64,000 bases of DNA from a virus. The position numbers and the translations under genes were made by a program. The stretch covers positions 62,001 through 126,000 of the IMG/VR virus record IMGVR_UViG_3300035684_000001, one strand, 5' to 3'. Position 1 is the stretch's first letter. Each line of letters opens with the position of its first letter. Below the pieces are notes generated by a model. The model was not told where the DNA came from and did not search any database. It saw only the letters and a program-made list of their open reading frames with translations. This document shows, piece after piece, positions 9,005 to 24,000 of this stretch.

Positions 9005-12000
9005 TTGGAAGAGAGTCTGGATCGGTACGGCTTAGTCGGTCAGTTTAATTTCTTAGTTGCAGACGGCAGTTTTTCTTCCATGAAATCTGTTGTCAAACAC
9101 CTGAGCAACATGGAGAAGGCTGTTGCAGACGCTTCCAAATCCGTAGACAGCAACGGGCTAGCAGGTCAATTTAAATCTGCAGCCCGATCGCTCGACACCT
9201 CCTCCGGCAACATGGCAAAGAGCTTGCAGCCTTTAAAAGCTGAGTTTAGGGTGTTAAAAGCTACTGCGGCAAATATTGATTTTGGAGATGTGCTGGACGA
9301 TCGCCAGTTCAAAAAAGCTACAACTGCTGTCAACACTTACGTTAAAAATCTCAAAGAATTAAGAAAGCAAGTTCAGGGCGAAACGGCAGCGGAGCGGGAG
9401 TTTACGGAAGTCCTCAAACGGCAGCAGCGCGTTATTAAGGACAAACTTGCTTTGCACGATGCTGAGCGCAAGGCTGCGTTTTTCTCTCAAAGAAAGGGTG
9501 AGTTTGGGGCGCTGCAACAAGTTGGGAATATAGCACTCAATCCGCTGAAGCAAGCCGGAAAAGAAGCCATTCAAGTTTTTGCTGGTTTTGACGACAAGAT
9601 GAGCGCGGTGGCAGCTATCTCGCGATCAACGGGCAAGGATTTAGATCGGTTGCGGGGTAAGGCTAAGTTATTGGGGGCGACGACTCGATTTACCGCAGGA
9701 GAGGCTGCGGATGCCGAAAAATACTTGGCGGCAGCGGGCTTTAACGCTCAACAGATTTTTGCAGGCGTTCCTGCAACTTTGGATTTAGCTTCGGCGGGAC
9801 AACTGGGATTGGCGGAATCGGCTGACATCGCTTCCAACGTGCTCAGCGGGATGCGGATGGGCGTTAGCGATTTAGGTCACATTACCGATGTTATGGCGTT
9901 GTCGGCTGCTAGCGCAAATACCAACATTCAGCAGTTGGGTGTAGCGATGAGCTACGCTGCTCCCAATGCTGCACTGTTTGGTGCGGGAATAGAAGAAACC
10001 TCTGCTTTAATTGGGGTGATGTCAAATGCGGGGATTCAGTCCGACAAGGCAGGAACGGCTGCAAGAGGAGCTTTTTTAAAGTTGGCCGCACCTACGGTCA
10101 GAGGTCGAATGGCTTTAATTCAATATGGAATTTCGCTGACCGACACCAGCGGTAAAATGCGGAATATCGTTGATGTGATGCAGGATATCGGTACAAACCT
10201 GCAATTAGATCCAGCTTCTTTAGACTCGATAATTCAAGCTGGCGATGACGTAGAAAAACTGGGACAACTTGCCCAGTCAAAGCAAATTTCTGCATTAAAA
10301 GATATTTTTGGCACAACTGGAATTTCGGGGGCATCGGCCGCAATCAGCCAAATGCAAGAATTTACTCGTCTGAGTTTGGCGGGTAGGGGCAGCTCTTTTG
10401 CTATTGAAGACTACGAAAAATTATTTAAATCTCAGGGTATTGATAAATTAGCCACAGATAAAGATGTTTTCGCTTCGCTGCTGCGAGAAGCGGGCAGCTA
10501 TCAAGATGCGCTACAAAAATTAGATGCTGCTACGATCGCCTTAGTTAAATCCAATGAATATTTAGGAAATCTTTCGAGCACCCAGCTAAGTCAATTGTCA
10601 GGATATTTCCAAATACCCGAAGGTGAGAATTTATTTGATGCGATTTTGGCGACTGCTCCCGACGCGAATGCGGCAGTCAGCAAGCTAACCTCAGCGATGG
10701 GCGAATTAGGGATTGAATTTAAGGGAAAATCCGGCGCAGCGAAAACGATGGCGCAGGTGATGGAAAACAACCTGGCCGGTTCTTTCCGATCGCTCGGTTC
10801 TGCGTTTGAAGCAGTTCAGGTCAATTTGATCGAACCGATCGCCCCAATCGTGCGGGCGATCTCCGACACATTAACTAAGTTGCTGCTGGCGATCGCCAAC
10901 CTTCCTTCCCCAATTCGAGGATTGATTGCCGGAGTTGGGGTGCTTACCGCAGGGTTTGCAGCGGTATCGGTTGCAGTCGGAACAGTTGGTGTAGTGCTGT
11001 TTGGATTTTCGCAAGCTGCGGCAACCGCGACTGCTGCGGGAATTGCACTGCAAGCTAGCGTGATTCCGCTGACCGGATTTTTCCCGGCGGCGATGGCGGC
11101 TTTTGAGGGTACGGCGTCCAACCCGTTCAAGACTGCCTCGTTTGCTGCGGAAGCTTTTTCGGACACGATCGCCTCTACGTCCAAAGATGTCAACTTGGGA
11201 TTGAACGGGATTGCTCGAAATATTGCGGTAGTTTCGAGGTCGCTGATTTCGATGTCGGTATCGTTTGCTCTGTCTCCAATGGGAATCGCGATTGCAAGCT
11301 TCCTTGCACTTAATGCTATTTTGCAACAAATTAACCCAGAAATTAATTTGCTGGGTACTATTTTCAGCGCCGTCAGTTCCATCGCTGGTTTTGCAGTTGG
11401 AATAATTCAAGGATTTGGCGAAGCGCTGCTCGCTGCACTAGATGTTCCAACATCTGTTGCAGGTTCGATGTTGACCGCTCCGTTTGCAGCAGTCAGCAGC
11501 GCTATAGAATATGCAACTGTGGCTTTTGAAACTTGGCGGAAATCCGGGCGGGCGATCGGGGTCGATATTTTTAAATTTGTAGCGCAGCCGTTTCAGCTTG
11601 CAGGCAGGGCGATCGAGACTTCATGGAACTTCACACTGAACTATATCAAGGGCTTGCTGACGCCTTTTGCTGGCTTCGTAGCTCGGATTGGCAAATTGCT
11701 GCAAGGGGGTCTAGCTGAGGCATCGCCGGGTCCGACCTACATGATTCGGGAAAAGTGGGATTACACGATCGCCTTTTTGGAAAAGCTGTTCACCAGAATT
11801 AGAAACGCTGCAGGTTTAGTTAATCGGGCTTTTTTAGGTATTGGAAGTGTAACAGAATCCTCGAAGATGGAAGCTCAGCAACAAATATTGCAAGGGGCGA
11901 TCAATTTAGTTACTAACTCTGTCAAGAAGCTTTCGGTTATTGGGGGAACTATTACTCAAATCCAGCAATTTGAGCGAAGTATTATTGATGGAGTTAGAGA

Positions 12001-15000
12001 AAACTTCGATTTTCTCAGCTTTACACTGCTAACCTTGTCGTCACTGCCTCTAACATTGCTAGCTCAATTAGAAGAAGGGGCAGCACTAATCGTTCCAGAG
12101 CTAGCGTTCATTATTGGAGAAGGAATCCCTAGGGCTTTTTTGTATGCAATGCCTGGGCTGGTCGCGATCGCCACTTCTACGGGATTAATTCAGGGAATTG
12201 AACGGGGATTCATGGGCGCAATCGATGCAATACCGGAATTTCTGGAAAGAATTTCCGACAAAATTTACAATTCCCTCTCTGTCGGGATGAAACAGAAGTT
12301 AAATCAAGGGTTGAGCGAAGGCTTGACATCTTTTGCGCGATCAATGCCTGCAATATTTCCAGGGGGGGTCGCGATCAATGTTGATATCGACAAAAGTTAC
12401 TTAGCAATTAAAGACTTTATTCGAGGTCCGCTAGTAGGACTGATTGCTTACCTCCACCGCGTCGGAGATTTGTCCAAGGAAATTGGTAAGGAAATTTACG
12501 CCGGAATCGAACCAATTTTAAGTTTCAATCCATTTACTTTTTTCCCGCTTTTTTCGGCACTGCCACCCCTGATACCGCTAGTGACTGCTATTTTGCCGAT
12601 GGAAAAGGCACTGGTGTCGCTAGCTAAGTCTCCTTCAGTTCAGGGGATTATGGGATTTTTAACTGGAACCGTTTTACCCGCTGCGCTCAGGACGATCGCG
12701 GCTATTTCTTCTCTAGTTATTTTTACTTTTAACGCGATCGTTACTTTGCCTGTATTGGCGGTATTGCAGGAAGTTATCAGCAGGCTGACTCCAATTACAG
12801 AGATCCTTCGGGCGATCGCGCTTAACGCTCAATCTGTCGCTGCTGCTGTTGGGAGGTCGCTGCTGCTGGCGGTGGATCGCGCAGTAATTGGTATTGCTGC
12901 GCTAATCCTCGAAATTCCCTATATCGGAAAACACTTGTCGGCTGCATTTTTGGTCGGAACCAAAGCCCTAGGCGGATTTTTTCAGTTAATTGCAGCATCT
13001 GCGCCTCGCTACTTAAACTTGCTGCTGAGGTTTTTTCCTACAAAACAATTAGTTGCTCTTTTCTCAAGCTACAGAAAGATTTTTACCGATTTAATGTCGG
13101 GAGTGGTTTACGCATTTAGAGAGGGGTTGAACCCAGTTTCTAATATCTTGATGAAAGCGCTCAATCCGGCAGCAGCTTTCAAGTTCTTGGCTTTTTACAT
13201 CCGAACCAAAGGATTAGCGGGAATTATTAAGAAGGGTGGTTTTGGAGGATTGTCCCAAATATTTAATCTTGCAAACTACATCAACCCTATCGATATTGCA
13301 CTGGGATTGAATAAAAGTTTGAACGAAGTTGCGAGGTTGGTATCGGGAAGTGCAGTTCCTCTGGACTTTATTTCCAGAAAACAAGCTGAAATATTCCAGG
13401 TTTTAGCTACTCCCGCAGCGAGGAGACTAGCTGAAAGAGAGAAGCGTTTGGTATCGCTAGTTGAAATTCTCGAAAGTGCATCGGGTCCGATGAAAGTATT
13501 TATCAAGCTCGTCCAGGGATTGATGATGGTTTCCCCGATCGTCCAGATTGTCAGTCGATTGGGTCTGACAATGCTGTTTTGGTACAACATCCTGAAACCA
13601 GTCAATAAAGAGATGTTGGACGCGATCGCCAATACCAGACTTTTGGGTGTCAGTTTGATGCCCGTCGCCAAGGTGTTGGAAGTCATGCGGTTTGTGGTAG
13701 TCGATCTCGGTGAAATCCTGTTCCGATTCTTAAAGGCGATACCGGGGATGGCTGCAACCGTTATGGATGTCTTTGACAAATTAGGGACAGGTATTGGGGT
13801 GACAATCCACGAAATTGTCGGAGTTTCGTCTATCCTTGCCAATGTTTTCAAATTCTCTGTCATAAACCCGCTAGCGGGCATACTCCTCGCGGTGATAGCG
13901 GTGGCAGACGGTACACTGATTGCAGTATTGGCAACATTTAAGCTGATTCGATTGAAAACTCAGCAGTACGGTGACGCGATCACGGCATTGTTGCGCGGTA
14001 ACTTTGTACCGCTAGTCAAGCAAATTTTTAGTGATTTGTTTGGAGTCATCAACTTCGGGTTTCAGCAGACAGCGATGCGGGCGGTAAGCGCGATCTCCTA
14101 TTTGGGTAAAACAGTAGGGACGATCGTCGGGGCAAGCGCCGCTGAAATTGTCAGGTTAATTCGAGATCCGATCGGTGAAATCACCAGATTAACGGAACTG
14201 TCTGTAAAAAGTTTGGCTGCTGCAACCGCCGGGGTGATGGTTTACGTCCGCCAGTTGCAACTCGATAAATTAATTCGATTTGCTGCGGATTTTTGGCCGG
14301 AAATTTTGGCAGTCGCCAGCGTGTTAGGTAGGATTTATGGTTTACTGAGTCCGATCCAGTTTGCGATCGTGGGACTGATCGAACTCGGCGGATTCTTGTC
14401 CTACGAGTACGCTACCGGATTTCAAAATTTAGATAAAATCATCACCGCTCTCCAGCACCCGATCGACGCATTGAATATGGCGATGCAGGGAATAGCTGGA
14501 TTCCTAGGGTTGTACATCTCACCGGATTTAACTGGGTTTATCGGCAACCTCGCAGAGCAATTTGTCAAATTCCTCCCGGTAATTGGGTCGGGAGTGTTTG
14601 CGATTGCGCTGTTGCTGACGCGGAATATCGGTGGTGCGTTTCAGATGATTTCTAACAACGTGCTCTTGTTTATCGGACGGATTTTGCAAGTTTCCGAGGC
14701 AATTGCAGGGGTGGGTGATCGGGTCAGACAAGTTGCTAGCAGTGCCAACATACAGGTTGGCTTGAGCGAAGTTGCAAATAAAGTGCGCCGCAGATCGACA
14801 GTTGCCGGAATTGCCAACCCGCTAGCTTATTCTCAAGATTTTCAAACCCAGCAGCAGGCAACGTTTCTCGGAGATCAAAGAGTTGCCAAATCTAAAGCAG
14901 CGCTACGCTATCAAAAGGAGTTAGCCAAAGCCCAGCAACAAGAACAGGCGTTATCGGAACGCGCTCTAATTTCCGAAGTTAAGCGGGGAACTGATTTTGG

Positions 15001-18000
15001 TAAGGGATTAGCAGATGCAGAGCGACGGTATTACCTTAAGGACAAAAACGGCATTACCGAGGGGGTGAGCGGAGCTGCTGTAGAAAAACGCCGCAACCGA
15101 TTCGGTATAGAGCAGTACCAAGTTACCGACATCGGTCGCCAACTCCTAAAAATGAGCGGTCAAGGTGGCGAAAACGTCAAGGCGGGGCGGGGCTTGCAAT
15201 TTGAAAACATACGCCGGGAGGCGGCGAAGAGATCCGGGCTAGATGCTGAGTTTTCTCGATTTGGAAATGCGCCGAGCAACGAAGAGTTGGTGAAGTTAGC
15301 CGGTGGCAAAAACGTGGCAATCGACCTTTTGACTAATTTTCAAAAGGCGATGGCTAACTTGCACGTTGAGGATATTAAAGCTGAGTACCTTTACGTGAGT
15401 AAATCAAAATTGCCGCAAGTATCGAAAGATAAACCAGATAGCGAGAGAGCTTTCGATATTCAAGTTCAACGATTCAAGGATAAGGGAAATAAAGATATAG
15501 GTATTAATAGCGTCGCTTCATCGTCAGAGATCCGAAAGGAAATGGAGGCTGCAAAAAAAGCGACCGTCAATGCTAGCACTGCCTTTTATTCAAGGTTGAA
15601 TGCTATTTTAGCTAAGGTTAAAACCTCACCGACTGACTCATCTCCTAGTTCCAAAATGTTTAACCCCGAAGCTGATACGCAAAACTACGCTGATAGGCTA
15701 AAAGCCGCTAAAGCTGTGGACAAGCAAAGGCCACAAGGAGAATTTGAGAGAACTCTTGCAGATATCATTCACACGATCAACGAAAGACAGACTAAGATGA
15801 TCGTTCAAACGGTCACGGGGTTCAATAACTTTGAAGAAGCAAACAAGCAGGCAGCTAGAGAGTTGCAAGAATCTTCTGGGCGATCAAGGCAAGTAGCTAT
15901 AGGTTTTGGCGAGGTAGCAGTACAGGGGGTAAGAAACCTCGGTCATTCAATGCAAGAGTCGTCTAACTTGCTAGAAGGACAGGTTGCTTCCACTCGGAAT
16001 TCTTTGGTTCGTACTTTGTTTGGATGGACTGGAATTCCCAAGATATTAGAAGCTATGCGATTCGATAAAACAATTGCAATTCAAGCGCGAATCGTTCAGG
16101 CTAGAACCGAAAGAATAGCTCGATCTGAAGCTACTGCCGCTTTAGTGTTAAAGAGGGCGCGAGAAAGAGGGCTAGATGCTTTAGTTAAAAACAATCCAGA
16201 ACACGCAAATTTAGATTTACTTCTAGTGAAAATGAGGCAACCAGAAAATAAACAGTTGTATCAATTCTTTAATCAGTTCATGGAGACTGGAAAGTACCAG
16301 CGAGAAGCTACTGGTAACGAAATTACCCAACTAACTGAAATGTTGAAAGCTAGCTTTGGTGAAAAGCGACCTGAGTTTCAGGGAGTAGATAATTTAAAGA
16401 CATTTTTAGACAGATTAAAATCTGCACCCGATCTGAACAAAGAAGATATTCAAAAGTTGCGAAGATATTTGACGCACGGCACGGGGGATCGTGGCAAACA
16501 ACTTAAAGAAAATGAATTTGAAGCATTAGCGAAACAATTAACCAATGCTGGCATAGGAGGAGAAAATGAATTACTGGATTTGCGAACAGCACTTCGCAGA
16601 GATGAGTCACTTGCTACTGTATTCGATCAATATTTGTTAACTGGTAAGTTTGTTTTAAAAGCGAGTCAAGAACAGCAAAATCAAATTGCTGGATTTCTTG
16701 GATTATCTTCGTCCCGTGAACTCAAAAATATTGATCAGATTAAATTAAAAAATCCTTTGGAGCAACTAAAAGTCAATGTTCGGGTTTACCTCGAAAGTAT
16801 AGACGCGGGTTTTGAACGATTCAATCGATCTACAATTAGCCAGATAGATTCCCTAGAATCGAAATTAATTAAAATACCGTTCATGAGTGTAGAGATGGCA
16901 GAAAACATTGTCCGTCCTCTCCGTAACTTTTACGCTGGTATTTACAGATCTGCTTTATCTGCCAAAGATTCATCAATCAAACTAGCTGGCGATCTGTATA
17001 ATGCCGCAGAAGCTAGTGTTAAAGGATCTAAGTTTGTTCAAAGAATTGAAAAACTGAATAAAGATTTTAGAATTGCTCAGCGAAACAGTTTACAACACAT
17101 GATGACAGAAGGGCGCGAGAAAGCCCCGAAAACTCATTATCAATTTATGGGTCAAATGTTTGCGGAGTTGACAAAAACTGACATCAAGGATCGGCAAGTT
17201 CAAGACAAAATACTGCAATCTATTCTCAAGGATCAAAAAGATAGTGAAGGAAATAACATCTCGATCAAAGACAGGCTGCTTAAGTTAGGGATGGGTGATA
17301 GGATTGAAAATATTACTAAAGCACTAGGAAAAGCTTTAGACGTAAATGAGGCTAGAGTTCGTGAGATCGTGGAGAATCCTGATTACACGGCGAAGTCTGT
17401 TGCACCTTATCAATTCTTTTTAGCCAAAGCATTCCCTGATTTAATCAAAAATTTCACCGGGGGAGTGACGTTACTTGCTGCTAAAAGCGGAGCGGGCGGA
17501 TTGATTAAAAAGATAGTTGCAGATATTTCTCCCGCATTAGGTAAACCAGTATTAATTGGACTTTCCAATGTCATCGATCGCGCCCGAATCGCTATGTCAG
17601 TCGGAACCAACCGAATCGCCCGTGAAGTCGAAGGGTTGATCGGGACAAACCCGTTTAGCAATTTCCTTAATAACTTCTCCCGATTTTTAGCTCGCAGTGG
17701 CGATTCGCTGTCCAAGTTTTTTGTTGATCGTGCCAACGGATTTGACGCAGAACGAGCTAAATCTTGGACGGTCAAAATAGTTGATAAAGCAGGAGAACTG
17801 TTCAAGACGGTTGCTGGAGTGTTGGTTCAAGCAGGGAACCAAGCGAAATCGCAGCAGGGCGGAATTTTAGGGGCGATCGGCAATTTATTCTCTGGAGTTA
17901 AAAAGTTTTTTTCTAATGTTTTTGGTAACAAAGATATTGCAAAGTTGCAAAAGCAAAAAGAGGCAGCAGAAAGACTGGCGCAGTCCGAAGGGGATTCTAG

Positions 18001-21000
18001 ATTGGGTCTTGCAGCTAAACGCCGTGCAGCAACTTTGGGTGATCGGATTGAATACACCAAACAGTTTAACTCTCCTGCTTCTAAGGCAAAAGCAGCTTTG
18101 TTTGGACTTGCTGAATTGCTGAAGACTGCTTCTCAAAAAGTTGGGCAGGGAGCTGATGCGCTGAACGCGCAATCGCGCCAAGCTGCAATTCCCCAAAGCG
18201 AAACAACAATTAGAGAAGCCAGTCGGGGAGGGCGACGCCACTACAGAAGTTTAGAGCGTCGCGGACTGATAGATTCGGCCGACGTTAGCATTGACAGCGG
18301 GATGGCTGAATATGCTAGCAATATACTCCCCTTGACCGAGAAGATATCCGCATCAATACTGAAGGGCGCTTCGTCCGCAGCCAGAGGAATTTCTACTTAC
18401 TTTCAAGGAGCGGCTACCCGCACGGAAACAGCATGGCAAGAAGCCACCAACAGAATTACTGGGAATAATTGGTGGACGATGGTGAAGCGCGCTGCGTGGG
18501 CGGGAGTCAAGATTGTGACCAGCCTCAACCACCGCGCATCCGACGTAACCAGCGCAGCCTGGGAAAATACCGAGCATTCTACCGCTGCAAATATGAACCA
18601 GATGGCTCAGGTGGCGGCGGGGACAGGGGCTGAAATTGCCCAAGATATGCAGCGCGCGGCGCAAGTTACTCAGCAGTCGATCGCCCACATCCCTCAAGTC
18701 GCAGAGCAAGCCACAACAAAATCAGTTGGATTTTTCCATAAATTAGTCGGTGCGATGGGCGGAGTTGGCAAGGCTGGAATGGCAGTGGGCGGTGCAGTGA
18801 CAGCAGCCGGATTTGCAGCGCAGACAGCTTTTTTCTCGCTACAAAACATGGGCTTTATCGACGAAGCTACAGGTCAAAGTCTTTATAAAGTAACAGAGTT
18901 GTTCACGTTGGTAGGTGCAGTTGGCGGACTGGCCGCTCCGGTACTGACTGCGTTGGGAGCTAGCTTTGGGGCGATTGTCTCAATTTCGGGCGCAACGATC
19001 GCCGGACTAACTGGCATTGGCGGAGCGATTGCCGGAGCGATGGGAGTAGCAGCGCTACCGCTAGCTCCTTTGATTGCAGGGGTTGCGGCGATCGGGCTAG
19101 CTGCGGGGGGACTATATTTAGCATTTAAAAATAACTTTTTAGGAATTGGAAATTTGGCGCGATCAACTGGAGATATGCTTTCTCAAGCCCTGTCAGCCCC
19201 GATTTCCTTTATTACCGCTGCGTGGCAAAGATTTATCGATGCGTTTGGCGGGAAATTGATGGCGATCATCCAGCCAGCACTAAACGTAGCGCAAGGTTTG
19301 ATAAACGCTCTCAACCACAACCCTACGGAGAAAATACCGACGGCATGGGAGGGAGCTGTTGCAAGCATAACAGGCTTGATACAAGGGATGGTCGCTCCAG
19401 CGAAGGGGGTAGGAGAAGAAATGTCCGAAGTGCTCCAAGCTGATGATGCCAAGCAGCGACGCAAAACGGAATTTATAAATTCAATAGCATTAGGAGCTAC
19501 AGGTGAAAAACAGAAATTGTCGTGGCAGGAGAATCTACAGATAGGCTTCGGTAAGGTTGTCGCTGCACTTACTTCGGTACTGTCGCCTCTTGACTCTGTT
19601 GGTAAGAAGTTAGACATTCAAGCTCAACTCCTCCACGCTCAAATCAGGCAGCAGCAGACCGCACAGGCGCAAACACTTTGGAGGTTCGCCACCAACAAAG
19701 AAAGGAATAAAAATCTAGCGACAAGAATAGAGGGAATGCTTCAAAGAAGATTCTCAAGGGAAGCGCCGCAGCAGTTAAGTCACTCTGCCCGGACTATGGG
19801 CGGTTTTGTCCCTAGAAGCGGTACAACAGCAACTGCTCCGCCGATGTTGGGGGCATTACAGCAAAGTGGAGCGGGTAAAGGTATTTCAAAATTCGGTAGT
19901 TTGCTTAAACCGATTTTTGGGTTAGGGATGTTAGGAGAAGTTGGCACATTAATGCTAGGTATAGGGGGGATAACAACCGCTCTATCTGTTCTCACGCTTG
20001 CTTTCACTACTGACTTTGCGGATATTAGGACAAAGACGGTTAAGTTAACAACGGCGATTGGTCATCTATTCTCCGGTGCAGTTCAAACGATTCAAAGAGC
20101 TTGGACGGGATTTGTACACTGGTTTCTTGATATGCCATTGGTCGATACCGCTTTAGAAATGGCATTGGGTCTTATTGATGCTTTAAATCACAACCCCACA
20201 GAGAAAATCCCAGCAGCATGGGAAGGTGCTGTAGAAAGAATATCAGGAGCGATAAATTGGTTGATAACACCAGCTAAGGAAGTTGCTGGGATATTGACGG
20301 GTGTATTTTCGCCAGTTAGTGACTTTTTTAGTAGTAAAGCAAAACAGGCAAACTTAGTCGTTAGTCAAGGTAAAGAAGCTGTTGTTAATACCAAAAATTC
20401 ACTGACAAACACTTATGCCGGAATGGAAGGTTTTTTCACCCAAGGTTCTCGGGCGATCGAGTCTGAGTTGCATCTACACGGACAGATATTTCTATCGATA
20501 GTTTCTACGCTCAATAACATTGCTTCTTATACTAAATCTTTGCTTTCTCTACTCGACAAGACTCAAGAAGAAACAAGGTCGTCGGCAGTCGCTCAAGCTC
20601 CCGATCTAGGAAAAAGTTCTGTGTTGGCGCAGCGCAAATATCAAATCGGGTTTGGCTTAAAAGGTGAAGGATGGAAAAAAAGAACCGAACAATCAAGACA
20701 AAAAGATATTTCCAATGATTTAGGTCAACAAAAAAGAGGATGGAATCTATTTGATAGAGTACACATTCCCGATTTTATAGAAATTAGAAATGTATTTGAC
20801 AAAGAATCTGCGTTTAGAACGCAAATTCAAGCTCAGATGCAGAAAGAAGAACTTAAGATTGCAGACACGATTCTCCAAGGACTGAATTCAAAATCATTGT
20901 CCTCTCAAGCAGAATATGCAGGTTTGGCAACGAAGATTACTGTACAGAAAAAAGGTCTTGGCGGACTGCTGGGTCAAACAGAAGATGTCTACAAAATTAA

Positions 21001-24000
21001 TCAAGCCGGTCAAAAATATATAGAAGAGCAATTGGCAGCATCTGCCAAAAATCAAGAAGGGATGTTTTCTAATGCTAGGTTGAGTGCTACGGCTGCATCT
21101 GTGGGAGCCAAGATTCCCGATCAATCGCTGTTAGATAAAGCTTTAATTGGGCAAGATTCATTGAATGATGCCATAAAAATTGCACCGGGGCAACCTGGAA
21201 AGTCGCAACAAATCCTACAACTGGAATCAATAAACAGCATATTAGCTGAAATTTTAACAGTTATAATTGGGCTGCAACCAGCATCAGTTCAAATACCCAG
21301 TAAACAGGTAATTGCTGAACCGCCCCGTGAAAAACTTCTACCATTAGAGGTTAAAGAAACAAGTTCTGCACAGAAATTCTTTGGCTTTTTAAGTCAAAGT
21401 ATAAAAGAAAATGCGCCAAAAATAACCAACTCTATTCAAGGTACTGTTAAATCTGGGATTGACAAAACTAAAGATTTTATTTCTTCACGAAAGCAAGCTT
21501 TTATCGAAAAGAAAACGTACTTGGCAGCTAAAGCAGGTGCGGGTATATTTGGTGGCACAGTTCCAAAAACCCCCGACGCGGTTGGTGTCACTGGAACGAT
21601 TGGCTTTGGTGATTTAGGTGCTAGCAGCACAAATGCAGCATGGGCTAATACCGCTTCAGCTATCACGGCGAACATTAATTCCTTGGTACAGCCAGCGGAG
21701 GATTCTGGGTACGAACTGCAAAAAGCTGTTTCTGAAGGTTCTCCCGGCCCAACTTACTGGATTCGACATTACTGGGAAAAAACTGTCGGGGCGATCGCTG
21801 GGTGGATGGGCGACATCCAGTCAACCGCTCAAGAAACCGGATCGGTTCTGCGCGGTAGCTTAACAAATTCAGCTAGCAAGATATTGCTATCGCCACCAAA
21901 AAACGACCTCAAAAGTCAGGCGATTCGATCTGCAAGTTTCTTCATGCTAGCTGTGGGTGATCGCTATCAGTATCTAGCCGATCGCGGAATAGGTAGCGCC
22001 AGTATTCTGTTCGCACCTGGGATGGAGTATGTCACAAGCAGCCTGAGTCAACTGGGTGAAGATTTAGTTGATTTTACCGGGCGATCGGCAAGAGCCTTGC
22101 TAACTCTAAATTTTGTGGAATTAGGGGACGCAGCTCACGACTTCTTCGGTAACTTCAAATATGGGGTGGGAGGGGTACTGTCGGGATTCAGTAGCATGAG
22201 TTTATCGGCGATCGCCTTCGGACTGTTTTCGCTGTCCGGTATTTCTCCGCTGCTTCTAGTCCTGGGGGGTGTCGCATTTACGGCTGCGGTAATCGTTGCG
22301 AACTTCTTGGGTATCCGAACGATTTTAACTGGGCTAATCAAAATTGGGATTGGTGCTGGCAAGATTTTGGCTGGAGTGCTGTGGGGATTAGTGGAAGCAG
22401 CGAGTGCTTTTAAAACGATCGCCCTAGGTATATTGCCCGCGCTGAAAGGAGATTTCACTCTAATCCAAGACGGCTTCCGGCGGCTGGGGTTTGCGTTTGA
22501 GAATTTTCAGCGTAGCGCGAGCGACGGGTTGAAGACGATCGCCCAAGGTTCAATCCAGATATTGCAGGGATTTGGTGAAGCGCTTGAACAAATTTTCCGA
22601 CCGTTAGGTTTTACCATCAAACAGACAACCGAATCTATCCAGAACTTTTTTTCAGCTTTCCGGTCTGGTGAGCAGGCGGGAGAAATGGTCGCATCTATAT
22701 TGATTGCTGCGGTCAAATCATTCACCAATGCTATCGGTTTTGCCATTGACAGTATTAAAAAGCATTTTCCAGTAATCAAGCAGCTTTTGGTAGAGCAACT
22801 TGATCTCGGAGTGCAGTCGATCAAAGACAAAATCTTTCAGGTTCAGGAAGCGATCAAGAATTTTACATTCAAAGATGCGATCACCAGTATCAGTCAACTC
22901 TTTGGTTCCATAGACGGATCTGTTGAGTCAGTTCCCGATCGCATCAAAAGATTAGCACCGGGAATCACTGAAGCTCTGACAGCACCTCTTAGATATGTTG
23001 GAGACTTCTGGCGGAGCTTTTTCAACACAATTCTCGCTGAGCTACCCCCAGAGATTGTGGCGACGATTCAGAAAGGGTTTGGCGACGCAATCTCCGCAGT
23101 TGAGCCGACGTTCCGGCAAATCCTCAAGACGTTGAACATTGAGGAATACTTTGATCGTGCGATAGTCAAGGTTCAAACTTCCTGGCAACACCTAAAAAAT
23201 TGGCTGGGGCAGAGTAACTTATTTCAAGTTGTGGGCGATCGGCTGCGCGAGGCTTTTAAGCCAGAAAACCTGTCTCAAGCTTTTCTTTCAACTATCAATA
23301 TCTTAGAGGCTGCATGGAGCAAGTTCGTTGGTTGGATGAGCGCAACTAATTTATTTGATTGGTTGTTCGCTCTCTTGCTCAAAGTCGGATCGGAATTTAC
23401 ATTGTTTGGAGATTTACTAAGAGAGAAGTGGTCGGATGTTCAAAAGTTGCTGGCATCTGGACAAGTATTCCAAGGATTCTTTGAGGGGATGAAGGATTTA
23501 GGTAGTAAACTAACTACCTGGGCGCTCGAAATTGGCTTAAAATTCGAGATACCAGCGATTCAAGACTTGTTTGTCAAGATTGCTTTATTAGGGGAAAATC
23601 TTAGCAATACAACGGCATTTATTCGAGAAAAATGGAATAAATTATCTGTTTGGTTAGCTGAGACTCCTCTGATTCCAGGGGCTTTAGACTTCCTAGTAGC
23701 ACTTGGTACAAAGTTTGGCGAGACAATATCTTGGATTAAATCTGAATGGCCCAATTTTATCACCTTCTTAACGTCGGCAGATTTGTTTGCGAATATATCT
23801 GCAAAGATGAAGAGTTTTGGCGAATCAATTCCCTCTTTGTTTGAAGAAATAAAAGGACAGGTAGCTAAAATTATTCCTAGCATGAATGGTGCAATCGGAT
23901 CTATCCAGGTTCAATGGCAACGTCTCACAGAATTCTTGAATAAAAAGGGTCTGTTTACACGGGTGTTTGCGGGACTGAGTGAAGCTCTGAATGAAAAGGG

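Noticed and set aside
10871-11410. Long minus-strand frames inside the tape measure gene
   Set aside because: Many such frames occur opposite GC-rich alanine/isoleucine codons; none has a ribosome binding site or a recognisable domain.
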